From contig CM026426.1 of assembly GCA_014871385.1 (NCBI GenBank), positions 15,038,517 through 15,102,516 on the forward strand: a stretch of DNA of 64,000 bases, read 5' to 3'. Made by a program: the position numbers and the translations under genes. The notes beneath the pieces were generated by a model. It saw nothing but the letters and a program-made list of their open reading frames with translations, did not search any database and had not been told where the DNA came from. Shown here one piece after another: positions 18,068 to 29,235 of this stretch. The stretch is from Ceratodon purpureus (taxonomy: Eukaryota; Streptophyta; Bryopsida; Pseudoditrichales; Ditrichaceae). Each line of letters begins with the position of its first letter. Within the stretch, counting starts at the first letter, position 1.

Positions 18068-20630
18068 GCTGCCAAGAGGCTGCAGGTACTCAACGACCAG
18101 CGCCTTTGCCGAGCGGGAGAATGCCAGTCGCAGCGGGTAGGTGTAACTCTACTTCCCAGGTTTGGGGTTCGTAACCTCAACTGGAAAAATTCAAGAGTTT
18201 GCGAATGTTGACCCAGCCAGGGGGAGGAGGTTTCGAGAGTTACCTGCGGTATTTGTAGATACTAGTGAAGGGGTGGGTGAGGCGGGGTTTTTCGGCAGTA
18301 AAGTTCCCGGCAGCACAGTTGCTCCTTCTGACGGTGGGAAGGTTGCCAAGACTCCAACAGTGGGCAACTTCTCGTTGTGCACTTACTTGCATAGGCCTTG
18401 GCTGATTGTGGATCGGCGAGGTTGTGAATCGGCGAGGTTGTGGATCAGCGAGGTTGTTCCTTGATTTATACCGTGAGTGCCTGTGCCTAATCCACCCTTC
18501 TGACCCCCATCTACCACTTGGTTGCAAGAGAGTTTTATGCTGATTGTACAATGTGCTAATGTGTGATATACTGATTTGCAAGAGAATTCTCTGTTGATTT
18601 TTTGGTGTGCTCGTAGTTGCTGGTTGAAGATTAGTGGCTACTAATACTACTTGTGAGTGAATGTGAAGACGACAATTGCTTTCTAATTTTTTATGAGTTT
18701 TGCTATGATTTAATTGACGAAACTGAGAAAGAGGAAGGAGACTTACCTGAGAGGAGATAAGGGCATCGAAACTGCTTGCGGGAGCTTCGAGAGACCGTCT
18801 CCTACCTGCCAGACATACCGAGCAAAAATTCCCGCCTTTCTCTTCCCGAAGGTCTGTCTTTTCTGAACTAGCAGTAATTCTTGTTTCGAGTTTATCTGCT
18901 GTTTTTAATTGTTGATTAACAACTAGGGTTTTATCAAGCAGCTGAGCGGAGCCGGAGCAAGTGGAAATAGAAAAATTTGGAATACTTCTATACAAACAAG
19001 AAAAGGATTTTTGAGTACTTACCTGTGGGGTCGTGGGTGTGTGAAGGGACGGAGTGAACGGATACGCTACAGCAAGTTGTATGAGAGTAAGGCCGCCTTC
19101 TTCAGCTGCATCGGAGGTACGTGACTTGGCACTCTTGTTCTCAGCACCTGTTTTCCCCTCCATTCCCAAACGCAGGTTGCAGCAAGTATGGTTCTTTTTA
19201 GGTGATTTATGCAGAATTGAAATGATAGTGTTGAGTTTAGGTTGGGTTTTGAATGTTGTGGTTTGTTTAATTTTTCTAATTTAATTCTGTAAATGTGAAT
19301 GCATAAGGGGGGTAGTGCACTTACCTGTGGGCCATAGCATGCAGGCGAGTCTCTCCAGCTTGCGCCGATTGAGTTGCTTCCAGGTTAGCTAAGGGTCGCC
19401 ACGTGAATTCCACGCTGTGATGTATGGGACAGGGTCTTCGGATGACAGCTTTGTGGTGGCTGGGGCAAGCGCTGAGGATTGACTGGAAAGCACTGAAGCA
19501 GTTGCTTTGAAGTATGTAGCCGAGGTCGTTGCTGAATATGTAGCAGAAGCTCCAACCGCAAGTTCACTGTGCGAACAACATTGTATGTTGAAAGAGTGCT
19601 GGAATCCGGCAAGGGGCAGAGTTGCAGCAGTTCGCTCTGAGGTATGTTGAAGTGGCCTCGCTGTGTGTAAACTCTGACTCGGTAGCGAGGGCAGCAAGGG
19701 GTCTGTAATAGATGATGTGTGTTGCCGCTTCCAATTGTCCTGCACCAGCAGTGCAGTGTGTGGTAAGATACACCGTTGTTGAAAAAGAGGGAAGGTTTGG
19801 TATACTTACATCGAGTTGCTTGTGCGTGTTGCCAGGTGAGGGGTGGGTGTAATGTTGTGTTGGCACGAGCTGATGGTGGCAGTGGAGAGCGAGCGATACT
19901 CTTGGCAACGGCTCCACACATCCGCAGCTTGGTGATGAAGGTGAGCAAGTAGTAAAGCAGGCTTGTGGAAGAGCAAGCGGTGCAGCCTGGGTGAGCGTAC
20001 GGTTGAGCACGCACGTCGATGTGTGGTGTGTATCTGCAACTACTTGAGGTATTGTTGAAGATAAGGCCGTTGTGTGTAGATCCACAAAAAGCGGATCTGT
20101 GCGAAGTTGCAGCTACCAGCGTTCTGTGATGCTGCGTTGTTGATCTAGTAACAGCAGGATTGGAGCTCCAGTAATGGAGCAGGTGCTGAGGGGCCAGCCG
20201 TGAGCAAGCAGCGAAAGGAGGACTCTAAATGTCGTTGTGAGAAGGTGTGGTCACTGTTCTACTATGAGGAAGAGGACTGACGAGGAGAATACAAAGGATA
20301 GCATGAAGCCAACAAGGGCTCGGTGCGAAGATGGAATCTATTGTGCGGTGAATGGTGGTCCTGGATCCAGCAGCTCGGTAGTTGTGCGACCAAGTATCAT
20401 AGACGAATATCTCTCCTACCAGGTGTGCCTTCTAGATCTAGAAAAGTAAGCAGCATTAGTATGCTTCAAGAGGGGGAAGGGACAGCAACTTCCAACACAT
20501 GTCAGCTCATTCAGAAAACACAGTTCTGTTGTTCCCTCATACTCGTGCAACTGTTTGCAGCTGCTAATCTCTACCAGCGGCACACTGAACCCTTCCAACA
20601 CAATAAGACTCTCAACCGTTCACTACCACT
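18068..20630 (-). other. Possible multi-exon minus-strand transcript, no protein recognised
   Basis: Strong minus-strand 5' splice sites recur: CAGGTAAGT at 19,327-19,319, 19,025-19,017 and 18,749-18,741, plus weaker GATGTAAGT (19,812-19,804) and GCAAGTAAGT (18,390-18,381). GC-richer blocks alternate with AT-rich ones as exons and introns would; one candidate exon is about 18,945-18,750, preceded by CTCCGGCTCCGCTCAG. Open frames here are compositional and match nothing I know, including the 309-codon one at 18,240-19,169, which runs through the candidate introns. A non-coding RNA, a captured gene fragment or chance are all possible. Confidence 0.3.
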
Positions 20631-20770
20631 GGATAGATAAGGTGCAGGGGTTTCCAAGGGAGGCCAGCAACACTCTCTAGCTGCAACCCTTCACCCCAGT
20701 GGCCAACTTCCGAACGCCCTCACCAAGTTTCACAAAGCTCTACTCGTCTCTCATCCTGCTCCCTTTTCTA

Positions 20771-20780
20771 AAAAACTACA
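20771..20780 (+). repeat. Target-site duplication AAAAACTACA (right)
   Basis: Identical to 7,969-7,978; ends the 12.8-kb insertion. Confidence 0.8.
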
Positions 20781-20890
20781 CCAAAATGCTCAAAATCAGC
20801 TTTGAGCTTTTAAAAACAGCGCACTTCATATTCACTTCTTATTGATCACATATTGCACTTTGTGGTCCACTTTATTGTGCTTTCCCCCAA
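20781..20890 (-). mobile_element. TIR element, smaller part (split copy)
   Basis: Reverse complement of the first 110 bases of the copy at 30,517-31,258. It ends GTGGTCCACTTTATTGTGCT then TTCCCCC at 20,890. Together with 7,346-7,978 it makes one element of the same length as the complete copy. Confidence 0.8.
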
Positions 20891-21560
20891 TTAGACAATT
20901 AAAGCTCCAAGTCTTGCTACAGTTGCAAGCTAGCCTCTTGGCATTGGTCTTTATAGACGCTACCACCCGTTCCTAATTAGCTTGAGTTACTTGCAGCTTC
21001 TTTATGGTTGATGCACAAATAGAGTGGGCACAATATGTGTGCTCATCAATTTTGAAAGCCAAAACTATGCACTAGTGTTCAAATTTGTGCTCTGCTCTTG
21101 ACAGATGGCGTAAAACTTGTTGTTCAAAAGGTCACGGAACACCTGAATATTCGGCCTCTAGAATGTAGTATTAGGGTCCTCATAGAGGCGTTAGAGCTCA
21201 TCTTGACAAATTTTGACTACAGCTACGTAGTCACTAACAAAGACATGACGAGACTAAGCAAATTTTGTTAGAGAATTCACAAACTCAAGAAGAGGCAAGT
21301 AGCACGGGCGTGACAGTAGTGTACCGACATCATAGAGCATGTCATAGCACTGTCTAGCTAATTCCCATGCTACCTACTGCTTCACTGTCATGTCAGGTTC
21401 TTTTACAGCTACGTCTTCACACATTTTGACTGTGAGGGTTTTGTATTCGTCCGTGAGCCTCATTAGTTAATCCTGTAGAGATACCTACGGAGTCTTCACA
21501 TTTCGTAAAATTTCCAAACCCTATGTTTCCACCACGTCAGCAAGTTCGTGAAATTCAAGG
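20891..21560 (-). pseudogene. hAT transposase, middle part
   Basis: Minus-strand reading from about 21,550 gives, through several in-frame stops, MRLTDEYKTLTVKMCEDVAV, LLSRPCYLPLLEFVNSLTKF (about 21,300), RHVFVSDYVAVVKICQDEL (about 21,250-21,190) and RLYEDPNTTF, then decays toward the TIR element at 20,890. The pattern PLLE..NSL.KFAQSRDVFV.D...AVK.CQ..LY..Y.DP.T.F is that of plant BED-type hAT proteins. The C-terminal continuation is at 7,345-6,816. The left border at 21,560 is where MULE-like sequence begins, so the N-terminal half is lost. Confidence 0.6.
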
Positions 21561-22119
21561 TGTCTCTTTGGGCTGGGTCGAGGAGGGTTGACCCATCAAA
21601 GGGTCTGGTTGTCAAACTTGGTCCCTTTTTGAGCCCAATATTGAAATGATGTGTCCTAAGTCGACCATGGGCAATTTAGGATGACAAGTGCAATAGATGA
21701 TTTTATCTGGACTACCTAGCATAGAGAATATGCTTAGTGGATCCTTTTACCCTAGTGTAGTGCGACCATAGCTGTAGTGCCAAATGTCATGTCCGTAGGA
21801 ATGTACTGAGCTACGGATTTGTCCCTTGGGCTACTTCGATATACTATATAACAATTTATCCTACACACGATGGTGGATATGTAGTGCAACAACAATTCTG
21901 TATAACATGAAATTTTGGATATGAGATTTTTGAAACCAATACTATATCCTCTATATAATGAAGGGATAAATTGATGCTTTGGGCCACTTATTCCATGGTC
22001 CTCCATGGTTCACAAATCTTGGAATTTGTCTGCAACATAGAGATTTGTTCCTACTAAAAGTTTTAGTTTGTAAAGGAGAGGTTGTTAGGAGTCTTTGATG
22101 ATATGGTTGACATTTAAGA

Positions 22120-23130
22120 GTGAATATGGCATTAGAGGGGTCCTCTGTAGTTGAGCTTAGCAGTTCTTGTTCTGGTGAGGATGATACATACTTCGATTCC
22201 TCCTCTGAGCAAAACAAAGAGTGCTGTATACCATCTCTGATACGTCACCATGTACCTGGTTTTATTGATCTCACGAGTCCTTCCAAATATGAGAGGAAGA
22301 ATGGCCTAGTTAGAATTGCCTTAGAAACGCATCAAAGGACAACATTACCAGCTCATAAGCTAAATTATGTAGATCTTGAGGATGAGAGTGGCTATCATAA
22401 GCTCCTAGGTCAAAGGGAGCAAAGTCCTTAGTAGAGAGCGTCACATGTTGATATAAGATGTGAGAGAGATTTTCCTCCACTCCAAGTAGTTATGCCAACA
22501 CGACAAGATCGTCACTCTCCTGAGAACGTGCAACGCGTCCGTACTATGACAAGTGCTTCAGACCCATCACTACTTAGCCCAATGTTTCATCTGAGCATCA
22601 TGGGAAAGGTGACTCAATCCAAACTACGACCTCCTTTACTTCCACAGTGACTTAGGATGGGAGTTTAGACTTTGCTACACATATATCGTCGTGTTCTACA
22701 GAATTATCCCAGAGAATTTTGGATAGGTCTACCACTGTGTCCTTGGGATCTCAATGTCTTGCAACGGCAACCACAGAACCATAGTATGCTGACCTTTCCT
22801 CTAGTGAATGTACATCAAGTTCATCATACTATGACAAACAAAAGTTAGATGATCCCAGAGGTAGTGAGTACAAAGTAACCTCTATTTTTAAACCCTTCAA
22901 TCTGAGAGGGCATGATGTTGAAGAAGATGTACTGTAAAGCCCTCAGCACAACCTCAAAGAATTCTCTAATGTCAATAGTGATAGGAATGTCTCAATTGTG
23001 GAGGGGTAGACCGTCCCTAAAGGAAGGCAAGGAGCAGTTGAAGTGATAAACCAACAACCAGACTGCCGTTGAAGGAGACAATCTCAAAGAATAAGCCAGG
23101 GAGATTGGTACTACAAAGGCCTAACAGTGC
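22120..23130 (+). pseudogene. MULE copy A, N-terminal exon region
   Basis: ATG 22,120 opens a 103-codon frame with an acidic Ser/Glu-rich start (SSSCSGEDDTYFDSSSEQN) and later LPAHKLNYVDLEDES. The same N-terminus occurs at 33,266 (copy C) and 29,937 (copy B), so it is conserved within the family. After the stop at 22,429-22,431, broken coding sequence continues (DFPPLQVVMPTRQDR), with further stops, up to INQQPDCRRRQSQRI near 23,080. I do not recognise a domain; it is the region upstream of the MULE catalytic core. Confidence 0.55.
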
Positions 23131-23639
23131 TGCCAAGATTATTAAATAAGTCTCTAACTTGACATGAATCTGCTCCTTCGTTTTTTTTAGTTGTAGTGCA
23201 AGATTATATATACTATATGTTCGGGAATGGATTTAGTGCATCGGGTGTAGTGCATCTATATTATTAATTAACCCCGGGTAGGCTACATCCTTTCCGTGTA
23301 GTGCATGTAGATTTACTGGCTCTCTAATTGTTTGAACTTGAGCATGTTTAGCTATAATTATGGACCTGGAGATAATTCTCATATTTACAATAAAGACTTG
23401 AAGGGCCTTCTTTGAGCGTAACAACAAAGGATGAAGAAGAGGGTTACAACTGCATTAGAGAAGAAGCACAAAGGAAAGAAGGTTATCTCAAATGATAGTA
23501 GCCAAATGGAATTACCGTCAAGTCCCATTTCCCTAAAATTAATTTCCTGCTTCCAACATTAGCTCATATGGGCTTGCGCGCCCGTCTGCAAAACGTAGAT
23601 GGGAATGATAGCCAAATGGAATTACCTAATTATCATATT
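23131..23639 (+). pseudogene. MULE copy A, intron and small exon
   Basis: 23,131-23,430 is non-coding and holds three TGTAGTGCA motifs; it closely matches 33,600-33,830. A small coding block follows from about 23,430 (MKKRVTTALEKKHKGKKVIS), a basic nuclear-localisation-like stretch. A segment around GATAGCCAAATGGAATTACC occurs twice (about 23,500 and 23,611), a local duplication. Confidence 0.4.
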
Positions 23640-25767
23640 AGTTTTGAAGTTTAGGGTAAGTTAGGTGAGAGGATAGGATTGTGAAGGCATGCACATGTGC
23701 ATGGATGTCCATGAGTATGATATGAAGGAATTAAGGATAATGCCGCTTAGAGGCGGCTGTGAGAGAATTAGGTTAGAGGAAATGGTTGCTACTGAAGGCT
23801 GTGTGTGAAAGTTGGAGGTTAGGTGTGTGTTAGCAGGAGGGTCAGAGAGCATGCTGCTTGGACTTGGCCGTGGGGTGCCCTGGTGAGTGTATGTTAGTTT
23901 TTAGAGTTAGGAGATGGTGTTAGTGAGAGCTCGGTGTCTGCACAAGCCGGCTGGTAGGAATTGTGAGATGTACGTGAGTTAGAGCACAGTAGGAAGGAGT
24001 TAGTTCTTAGGGTGGAAAAGGAGGGTTGCGTGCCAGAGGAGCCGGAGCAGCGGTTGTATTGTGTTGCTGAATGTGAGCGAGAAGCACAAAGCTGCTTGGT
24101 GGTTGAAGCCTTGGGCCGGTTGGTTTGATTTTATTGGTTTCTTATTTGCTTATCTCTGGTTCAGTCGAAGGAAGTAGCTCGACCGGTGGACGGAGAGATG
24201 TTAAGGGCGAGCAATTCCGGTGGTAATCAGAGAAGGCTGGAGTCTAATGGAAGTGAACGGCGATGGTTGCTGTTCGGCTGAATTGGGGGAAGGCGGACTT
24301 GGAGGTTCGGTCTTGATTGATATTTGTGTGTGCGGTTTTCTTTTTGTTGGTTGTTCTCATTGCCAGCTGGTAGATGCGGTTGGTGTGCCAAGATCTTCGG
24401 AGGAGCGTTTGCTTACTCGGAGGAGGCTGCAGGAGCTGGGCATCAACTTCGGTGGTCGGGCAAGGGACGTGTAGCGCGTAAGTGCTGGGTGACAAGGAGT
24501 AGCTGCGAAGAGCTGTTGCGGAGGCTTTGTCCGGAGGGAAGGAGTCGCCAGCAAGGGCGGTGCAGGTGTGATGTCAGCCTATCGGTTCAGCTGCTGGATA
24601 TTTGGTGAGCTTGCGGTTGTGGCTGCGGAAGATCGAGCTGGAGATCAGGTAGAGCTTGCCAAAATTTTTGGTATTGGTCGCAGGTCGACATTGGACGGGA
24701 AGAGAAGTCGAGGGCTTGCGGCTGTTTGTAGAGAGTTTTCCTTGGTGTGTGCTGGTCCTAATTGTTTGTTGGTTCCTTCTTGCTGGACTGTTCGGCGGTT
24801 TTGCATGCAGGGTTTTGCCTGCGTCTACTTTTGTTTCTTTTTATCGTTCTTGAGGGGCGGTGTGTGCTGACGCAAGTGCTTGTGGCCGGTTGCTTGAATT
24901 GAAGGAATGTGGCTCGGTTGTGAGTTGGGCGGTGTGTCTGGAGCTTCGTTGCTGCTCCAGTGGTTAATGAATTGAGGGTGGCCGGCTGGTGGTTTTTATT
25001 TTTATCCTTATCATTTTTGTTGGTGGTGGCTGCTGTAGGGGCGGAATCAAGGTGAAGACTGGGCTGTGAAGAGTCGGCCGGGGGTTCGAAAGTCCCAGAA
25101 TTTGGTTGGAGCAAGAAACTTGGTGGTCTTGGCGGTGGAGAATTGACGTCAGCTGCATTGAAGTGGTGAGATCGAGTTGTGGAAGGTTGGAGGCTGCTGA
25201 AGCCAGTTCGGTGAACTCGAAGGGAAGTGCGTGGGTGCGGAAGTTACCTCCGACTCTAAAGCTGCTGCAAATTAATTTGTAGCTCAGTAACAAGGACGGT
25301 GGTTTTCCTTTTTGTTATTTGTTTATTTTTTTTAGCTCTTGATCAGTGGTAGTTGCGGGTCACTGCAGTGACTAACTCATTCTTTGTTTATTTCGTTTTT
25401 TGACCCTATTATTGGGAATAATATGTTCATGCTATAATTGCGCATGTTTGCACAGAGTGAAGCTAAAATTTTAGTTTGAAGTTCTAGCATTTGTGTGAAT
25501 TGTGAATGATTTGATTCACGTTGGAGTTGGTTGAAGACGGGTGGTTGTGTGTGTGTTTTTTTTGTTTATTTTGTGTTGATCCCTTTTTGTTAGTTTAGGA
25601 TTTCGTTTGTGGTTGTGATTTAAGGTTGCGTGGGTTTGGGAGTGAGAGCCTCGCTCCTTGTACTCCATAGCCACCTTCAGCTGCTTCTACAACATGGTTT
25701 GTGATTGCATGTGTTGTGTTTTGTTTCGTAAGCCTTGGCCAACCTTATGGTTGTGCTTTTTGGTTTT
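23640..25767 (+). repeat. 2.1-kb dispersed repeat, copy 1 (LTR-derivative-like)
   Basis: Related over most of its length to 49,556-51,505 in the same orientation. Shared blocks include TTTGCACAGAGTGAAG, AATGATTTGATT, GGGTTGCGTGGGTTTGG, TACTCCATAGCCACCTT and AAGCC(T/A)(T/A)GGCCAACC. It separates two MULE exons, so it inserted into copy A. It is richer in G than its surroundings and has many short frames but no recognisable protein. The right edge TTTTGGTTTTACA ends in CA as an LTR would; the left edge is not resolved. A solo LTR or a large LTR derivative is the best guess. Confidence 0.5.
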
Positions 25768-26900
25768 ACACGTGTACAAGGTTACTGAGCACGTAAATGT
25801 GCATGGTGAGCAGTGCCACGACGTCTCATTGTCTAAATTCAAGCACTCTATGGGAACATCGTTGTCCAAGAATATAAAGAATAAGCTGGGCAGTATGTTA
25901 AACATGGAATTGACTTCTACTCAGGTTATAATCCAACACAAGGCATGGATGATGGAAATGGCGCTGTCAAACGCCTTAGTGAGTAGAGATATGTTTGTCC
26001 AGGCACAAGACGTCCAAAACATAGCATATAAGCATGCACAAGCAGGGTTGTCATAACGGACGGACATGGGCCAAATCTGGCAGACTGGACGGCACTGCGA
26101 ACAGACGGACGGACCAGTCTGTCCCATTTATCGGACATAGCGGTCCGCTAGGAAAAAAATAATAGGTATATATCTTCAATATGTGCAAGATAATGTTCAA
26201 TATATGCAAGATTGGGACGATCAACCCTAAGTCTTGGTCAAACGGACCTCCCCTGACCCCTAACGGACGGACGAGCGGACCGGACGATCTTTCGGACGGG
26301 GAGGTCCTATGAACAACCATGTGCACAAGAGACTTAGATGGAGCACAAGAAGGAGGCGTTAGCATCAGGCCCTAGAAGAACAAAAACATCAAGGAGGTTT
26401 TCTTCTACCAAGAACACGATCTGTTGGATATCAACAAGAAGGAACAGGAGGATGCCCCCTTTATCCTCAGATTTCAGACAATTTGGCAGAAGACTATGCT
26501 TGTGAAATTTGGCCCTCGAAGTGCTATTTCCATAAACGCCACGTTTAGTACAAGTCACTTTCGAGTAAGCATATTTTAAAATTACTTGAGTATGGAGGAA
26601 TGTTAGTTGGTACGCGTGTAGTGCAAGAAGACTAGATCAGTACTTCTTGTGACTTATACCTAAGCCTTGCTTTGATAACAAAGTCCTTGTGCGTTTTGAT
26701 TTGATGCAGTATCCAATGTGTACTGTTATGGTGTTTGACGAATGGTGGAATGGTATACTGGTTGCTTATTTCAGTATCTCAAGTTCCATCGAGAACGCCT
26801 TGAAACCTGTGCTAAAAGCACTAAAGGACACAACTTTATCTGTTAAACCTGATTGGCCCTCGTTAGTGATTATGAACAATGCTCAAGCTGAGTTGAACGT
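25768..26900 (+). pseudogene. MULE copy A transposase, catalytic exons
   Basis: Coding resumes with VNVHGEQCHDVSLSKFKHSM and ALVSRDMFVQAQDVQNIAYK (to 26,042), continues after the MITE (26,322) with KEVFFYQEHDLLDINKKEQE and TMLVKFGPRSAISINATFST (about 26,490-26,550), then an intron with a TGTAGTGCA motif, then QYPMCTVMVFDEWWNGILVA (26,707 on) and PSLVIMNNAQAELNV. This is the MULE DDE core: the family pattern is VICVDATFSTN...VFDEW.NG...I.DDA.AE. In copy A the first catalytic Asp is Asn (SINATF) and the second motif is NN in place of DD. The next conserved part is cut by the solo LTR at 26,901. Confidence 0.75.
26043..26321. mobile_element. hAT-type MITE, copy 1
   Basis: A 279-bp element with CAGGGTTGTCATAACGGA at the left end and, reversed, CATGGTTGTTCATAGGACC at the right, flanked by the 8-bp duplication TGCACAAG (26,035-26,042 and 26,322-26,329). 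An 8-bp duplication and CA(G/T)GG ends are typical of hAT. Rich in ACGGAC repeats. Inserted in a transposase exon of MULE copy A. Copies at 44,078-44,340 and, partial, 45,857-45,971. Confidence 0.9.
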
Positions 26901-27508
26901 TGTTAGCTAGAGTTCTCGATGGAGTGAGTGAGAAGCCATGACTTGGAGAATTCAGGACTTGGTCATCAAGGGATCGTGGTATTAAGCAAGGGGGAGGAGT
27001 CCATGAGGTCTCGGTAGAAGTAGAGGCAGCGTGGCTGTTGATATGACTGTGGAGAGGGATGTCTCAGGGTCGGGATGTCAACGACCAAGGCTCGGCCAGC
27101 GGTATAGAGGGTTACTAAAGGTATGGAAGGTAGAGGCAGGGCGGCTATGGACGTCCAAGTAGATAGTCTATTTTGTAGAGTAGTGTGAGAGGAAAGGTAT
27201 TTTAACATAGCAACAAGCAAGCAAGCAATCAAAGTAATGAAGGCAAAGTAGAGTGAAGATGGAAAGGAGAGTGCTTAAGTCTTAGTCTAAGTCTAGATTG
27301 TATCACAAAAGGGGAGTTGCGGTTCATAACAAAAATATTGAGCTTCAGACTGCAAACCTAACAAAATGACTGCCTTCTCCTCGGCTGCCTATGACCTTAT
27401 ACTCTGTCCACCCTTGATTCTCTCTTAGGACTCCCAATCTTCACCGCTGTTTACTACTTTGCCGACCTAGACTATACAGCCTTTCCCAAGTTGACTTGGG
27501 CCGTAACA
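26901..27508. mobile_element. Solo LTR
   Basis: 608 bp beginning TGTTAGCTAG and ending GGGCCGTAACA, so it has TG...CA with the TGTTA/TAACA inverted ends, and is flanked by the 5-bp duplication AACGT (26,896-26,900 and 27,509-27,513). There is no coding capacity. It interrupts the MULE copy A transposase. This is the product of recombination between the LTRs of a retrotransposon whose family is not otherwise seen in the window. Confidence 0.85.
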
Positions 27509-27513
27509 AACGT

Positions 27514-28950
27514 CCTTGACTAAGTAAATGTTTCTCTTCTCAATTGTGTTGAATTTGGGGGATGTGTACTTACTCAAGCATCACGTGTAGTGCATCTTTC
27601 TCCCAGCCATATTGCACTACAAGGAGTTGTGGCCGAGGTCCAAGATCCTACTCTATATTTGACATGTTAAGGAGGCATAGGCAGAAAATGCGAAGAGCAA
27701 CATAAGTCGTAAAGAGGATAGGGCGAATACATTGAAGGACGTTGGAGAGGTTCTGTATGGCAAGAGGTATTTTATCGGAACAGATCCTGTGGCATGGTCT
27801 AGAAGGAGCTCGACAAGATCAAGGAGCGACACCCTTTGGCTGCCAAGTGCATGGAGTACATTGACAAGCACTGAAGAAAGAGGATCGGGAGATGGTGTAC
27901 TAGAAACCGGAACGTCCCTCATGCTGGACAGAACACAAATGCTGGAATTGAGTCTTTCTACGCTAATCTAAAGAGGATTCCGTTGCTGGAGAACCAAATA
28001 TTTGCAGGGCGCCGGTTGGATTGGTTAGCCGATGATTTCAAGAATAAGGTTTCAGAACTCTACTAGTATGCCAGAGCCTAGAAGGAATTTGGTTTTATTT
28101 GCAAGATTACACAAGAGTTTCTCATTGCCAATGCAATCGCCCTTGCCTATGGTATCCTCGACTTGTATGTTTTCATAAATCCAGAGGGAGAAGACTAAAC
28201 ATTGGTAGTTTTGGTTGGCAATTATTCCAAAATATGGACAATATGTGGAATCAACAATGAGTGGGTACAATGTCACTATTATATTGAACTACAGAGCACT
28301 ATGTGCAAGCATATTATGAAGGTTTTTCTTATGAAGCATCTTGATATTGATGAGGGTATGGTTCTTAGGGAAGCCGAGACAAGGTGTAGGATAGAGAGAA
28401 CCATTCCAATGGTGGATGCGTTTTGAATGAAGGTGGACTATTTTGACAATGATAAGGAGGACGTGCCGGGCCTCCCGGAAGAGGACAACACATCTCATGA
28501 GTGTGTGTCAGATAGAGGCCATGCAGGGATGCACAGCAATAAGGCAGGTCTTGGAACGGAGTCCAATCCGATTGTTCTTCGGGATGTATCACATCCATTA
28601 GAGTACAAGTCTTAAGATATTCTGCAAAAATTCTTTGGTACTGAAGAGAATCCCATTGTCCTTAACCCTGTTCCCAGCCACAGAACCAAAAACCTAAACA
28701 AGATGACCTTGTAGAACTGATAAAGGATCTCCTTGGCATAGGAGGGAAGCACACTAAAATTCACCACCACTTGGTAGTTGATTTGAAGAAGATACGTAGG
28801 AAGTACATGAAGGTGATAGCAAGTGGAATTGCATGCAATGAGGTGAAGGACACCACCCTAATATTCCCCCTGCAAAAAGGTGATTGATCGTTGAAAAGGA
28901 AACCGGGTAGACTAGAAGTACCTAGGGCCGGTAAGCGTTGTAGAAGTTAG
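27514..28950 (+). pseudogene. MULE copy A transposase, C-terminal region with SWIM finger
   Basis: After an intron-like part with TGTAGTGCATC (27,586), broken coding runs from about 27,640. NTNAGIESFYANLKRI (about 27,940-27,985) matches the MULE block with the third acidic residue, and RRLDWLADDFKNKV follows. At 28,202-28,423 NEWVQCHYYIELQSTMCKHI is a SWIM zinc finger; the CxH half (MCKHIMKV) is intact while the first CxC is degraded to CxY. The C-terminus (about 28,690-28,920) reads DDLVELIKDLLGIGGK, FPLQKGD and basic KRKPGRLEVPRAGKR. At least three stops. SWIM-bearing MULE transposases are a plant type. Confidence 0.75.
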
Positions 28951-29175
28951 AAGGTAGCCCTCAGTGACTACAAACTGGAGTCATGTAGTGTAATACAAAG
29001 TAGTTTGATTAATATTTTATACTACATAAAACTACATGCAATTTACTATAACAGAGGCATAGAGTCAAGTAAAGTAGAAGATCATCACTGCTCACACTTC
29101 CACATTTTTTTTAAGATTAGTTAGAATACAAATACATAACACGGTATCATTGTCGTTTGTTCGTCCTACCCCCCC

Positions 29176-29178
<3 letters not shown>
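28951..29178. other. Spacer between MULE copies A and B
   Basis: AT-rich, no gene. It ends in the C-rich sequence that precedes copy B. Confidence 0.4.

Positions 29179-29207
<29 letters not shown>
29179..29207 (+). repeat. Poly-C tract (29 nt) at the left end of MULE copy B
   Basis: 29 uninterrupted C followed by TCC and the terminal repeat GCGTCACGTTAATCA. A second C tract (40,726-40,746) lies just outside the right end. Confidence 0.85.
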
Positions 29208-29210
<3 letters not shown>

Positions 29211-29211
<1 letters not shown>

Positions 29212-29235
29212 CGTCACGTTAATCATCCCCCATCA
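29211..29235 (+). repeat. Left terminal inverted repeat of MULE copy B
   Basis: Starts GCGTCACGTTAATCA; matched by 40,702-40,726 in reverse. The subterminal sequence (29,236-29,420) is GC-rich, with GGGTCC and GGACCC palindromic pieces. Confidence 0.7.

Larger units (their letters stand above)
7979..20770 (-). mobile_element. 12.8-kb compound insertion
   Basis: Bracketed by the 10-bp direct repeat AAAAACTACA. Removing it restores a roughly 740-base TIR element like that at 30,517-31,258. On the minus strand it starts AGAAAAGGGAGCAGG and ends in a TCTCTCTCTC tail directly before the duplication, a layout reminiscent of LINE-type target-primed insertion. It contains the LINE (8,443-15,900), a SINE-like unit, an unknown gene remnant (16,385-17,687) and the splice-donor-rich stretch. 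Either the LINE was mobilised with a 5-kb upstream extension, or a larger carrier element collected these pieces later; terminal inverted repeats are not evident. Confidence 0.6.
21565..28950 (+). mobile_element. MULE copy A, transposase half
   Basis: Starts with sequence shared with copy B (GGGTCRAGGAGGGTTGACCC near 21,575 and 29,325; GAGAATATGCTTAGTGGA near 21,726 and 29,474). The region carries an untranslated leader with TGTAGTGC motifs and a multi-exon transposase. It is interrupted by a 2.1-kb repeat, a hAT MITE and a solo LTR. The left terminal repeat is missing, cut at the hAT fossil. The rest of copy A probably resumes right of copy B (40,750-44,400). Confidence 0.65.

Noticed and set aside
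18240-19169. 309-codon minus-strand ORF as a protein gene
   Set aside because: It runs straight through candidate introns with strong donors, is Ser/Thr/Gln low complexity and matches no family.
19385-20085. Overlapping 118-209-codon minus-strand ORFs
   Set aside because: Several frames are open at once over the same GC-rich block with biased composition, so none is supported as coding.
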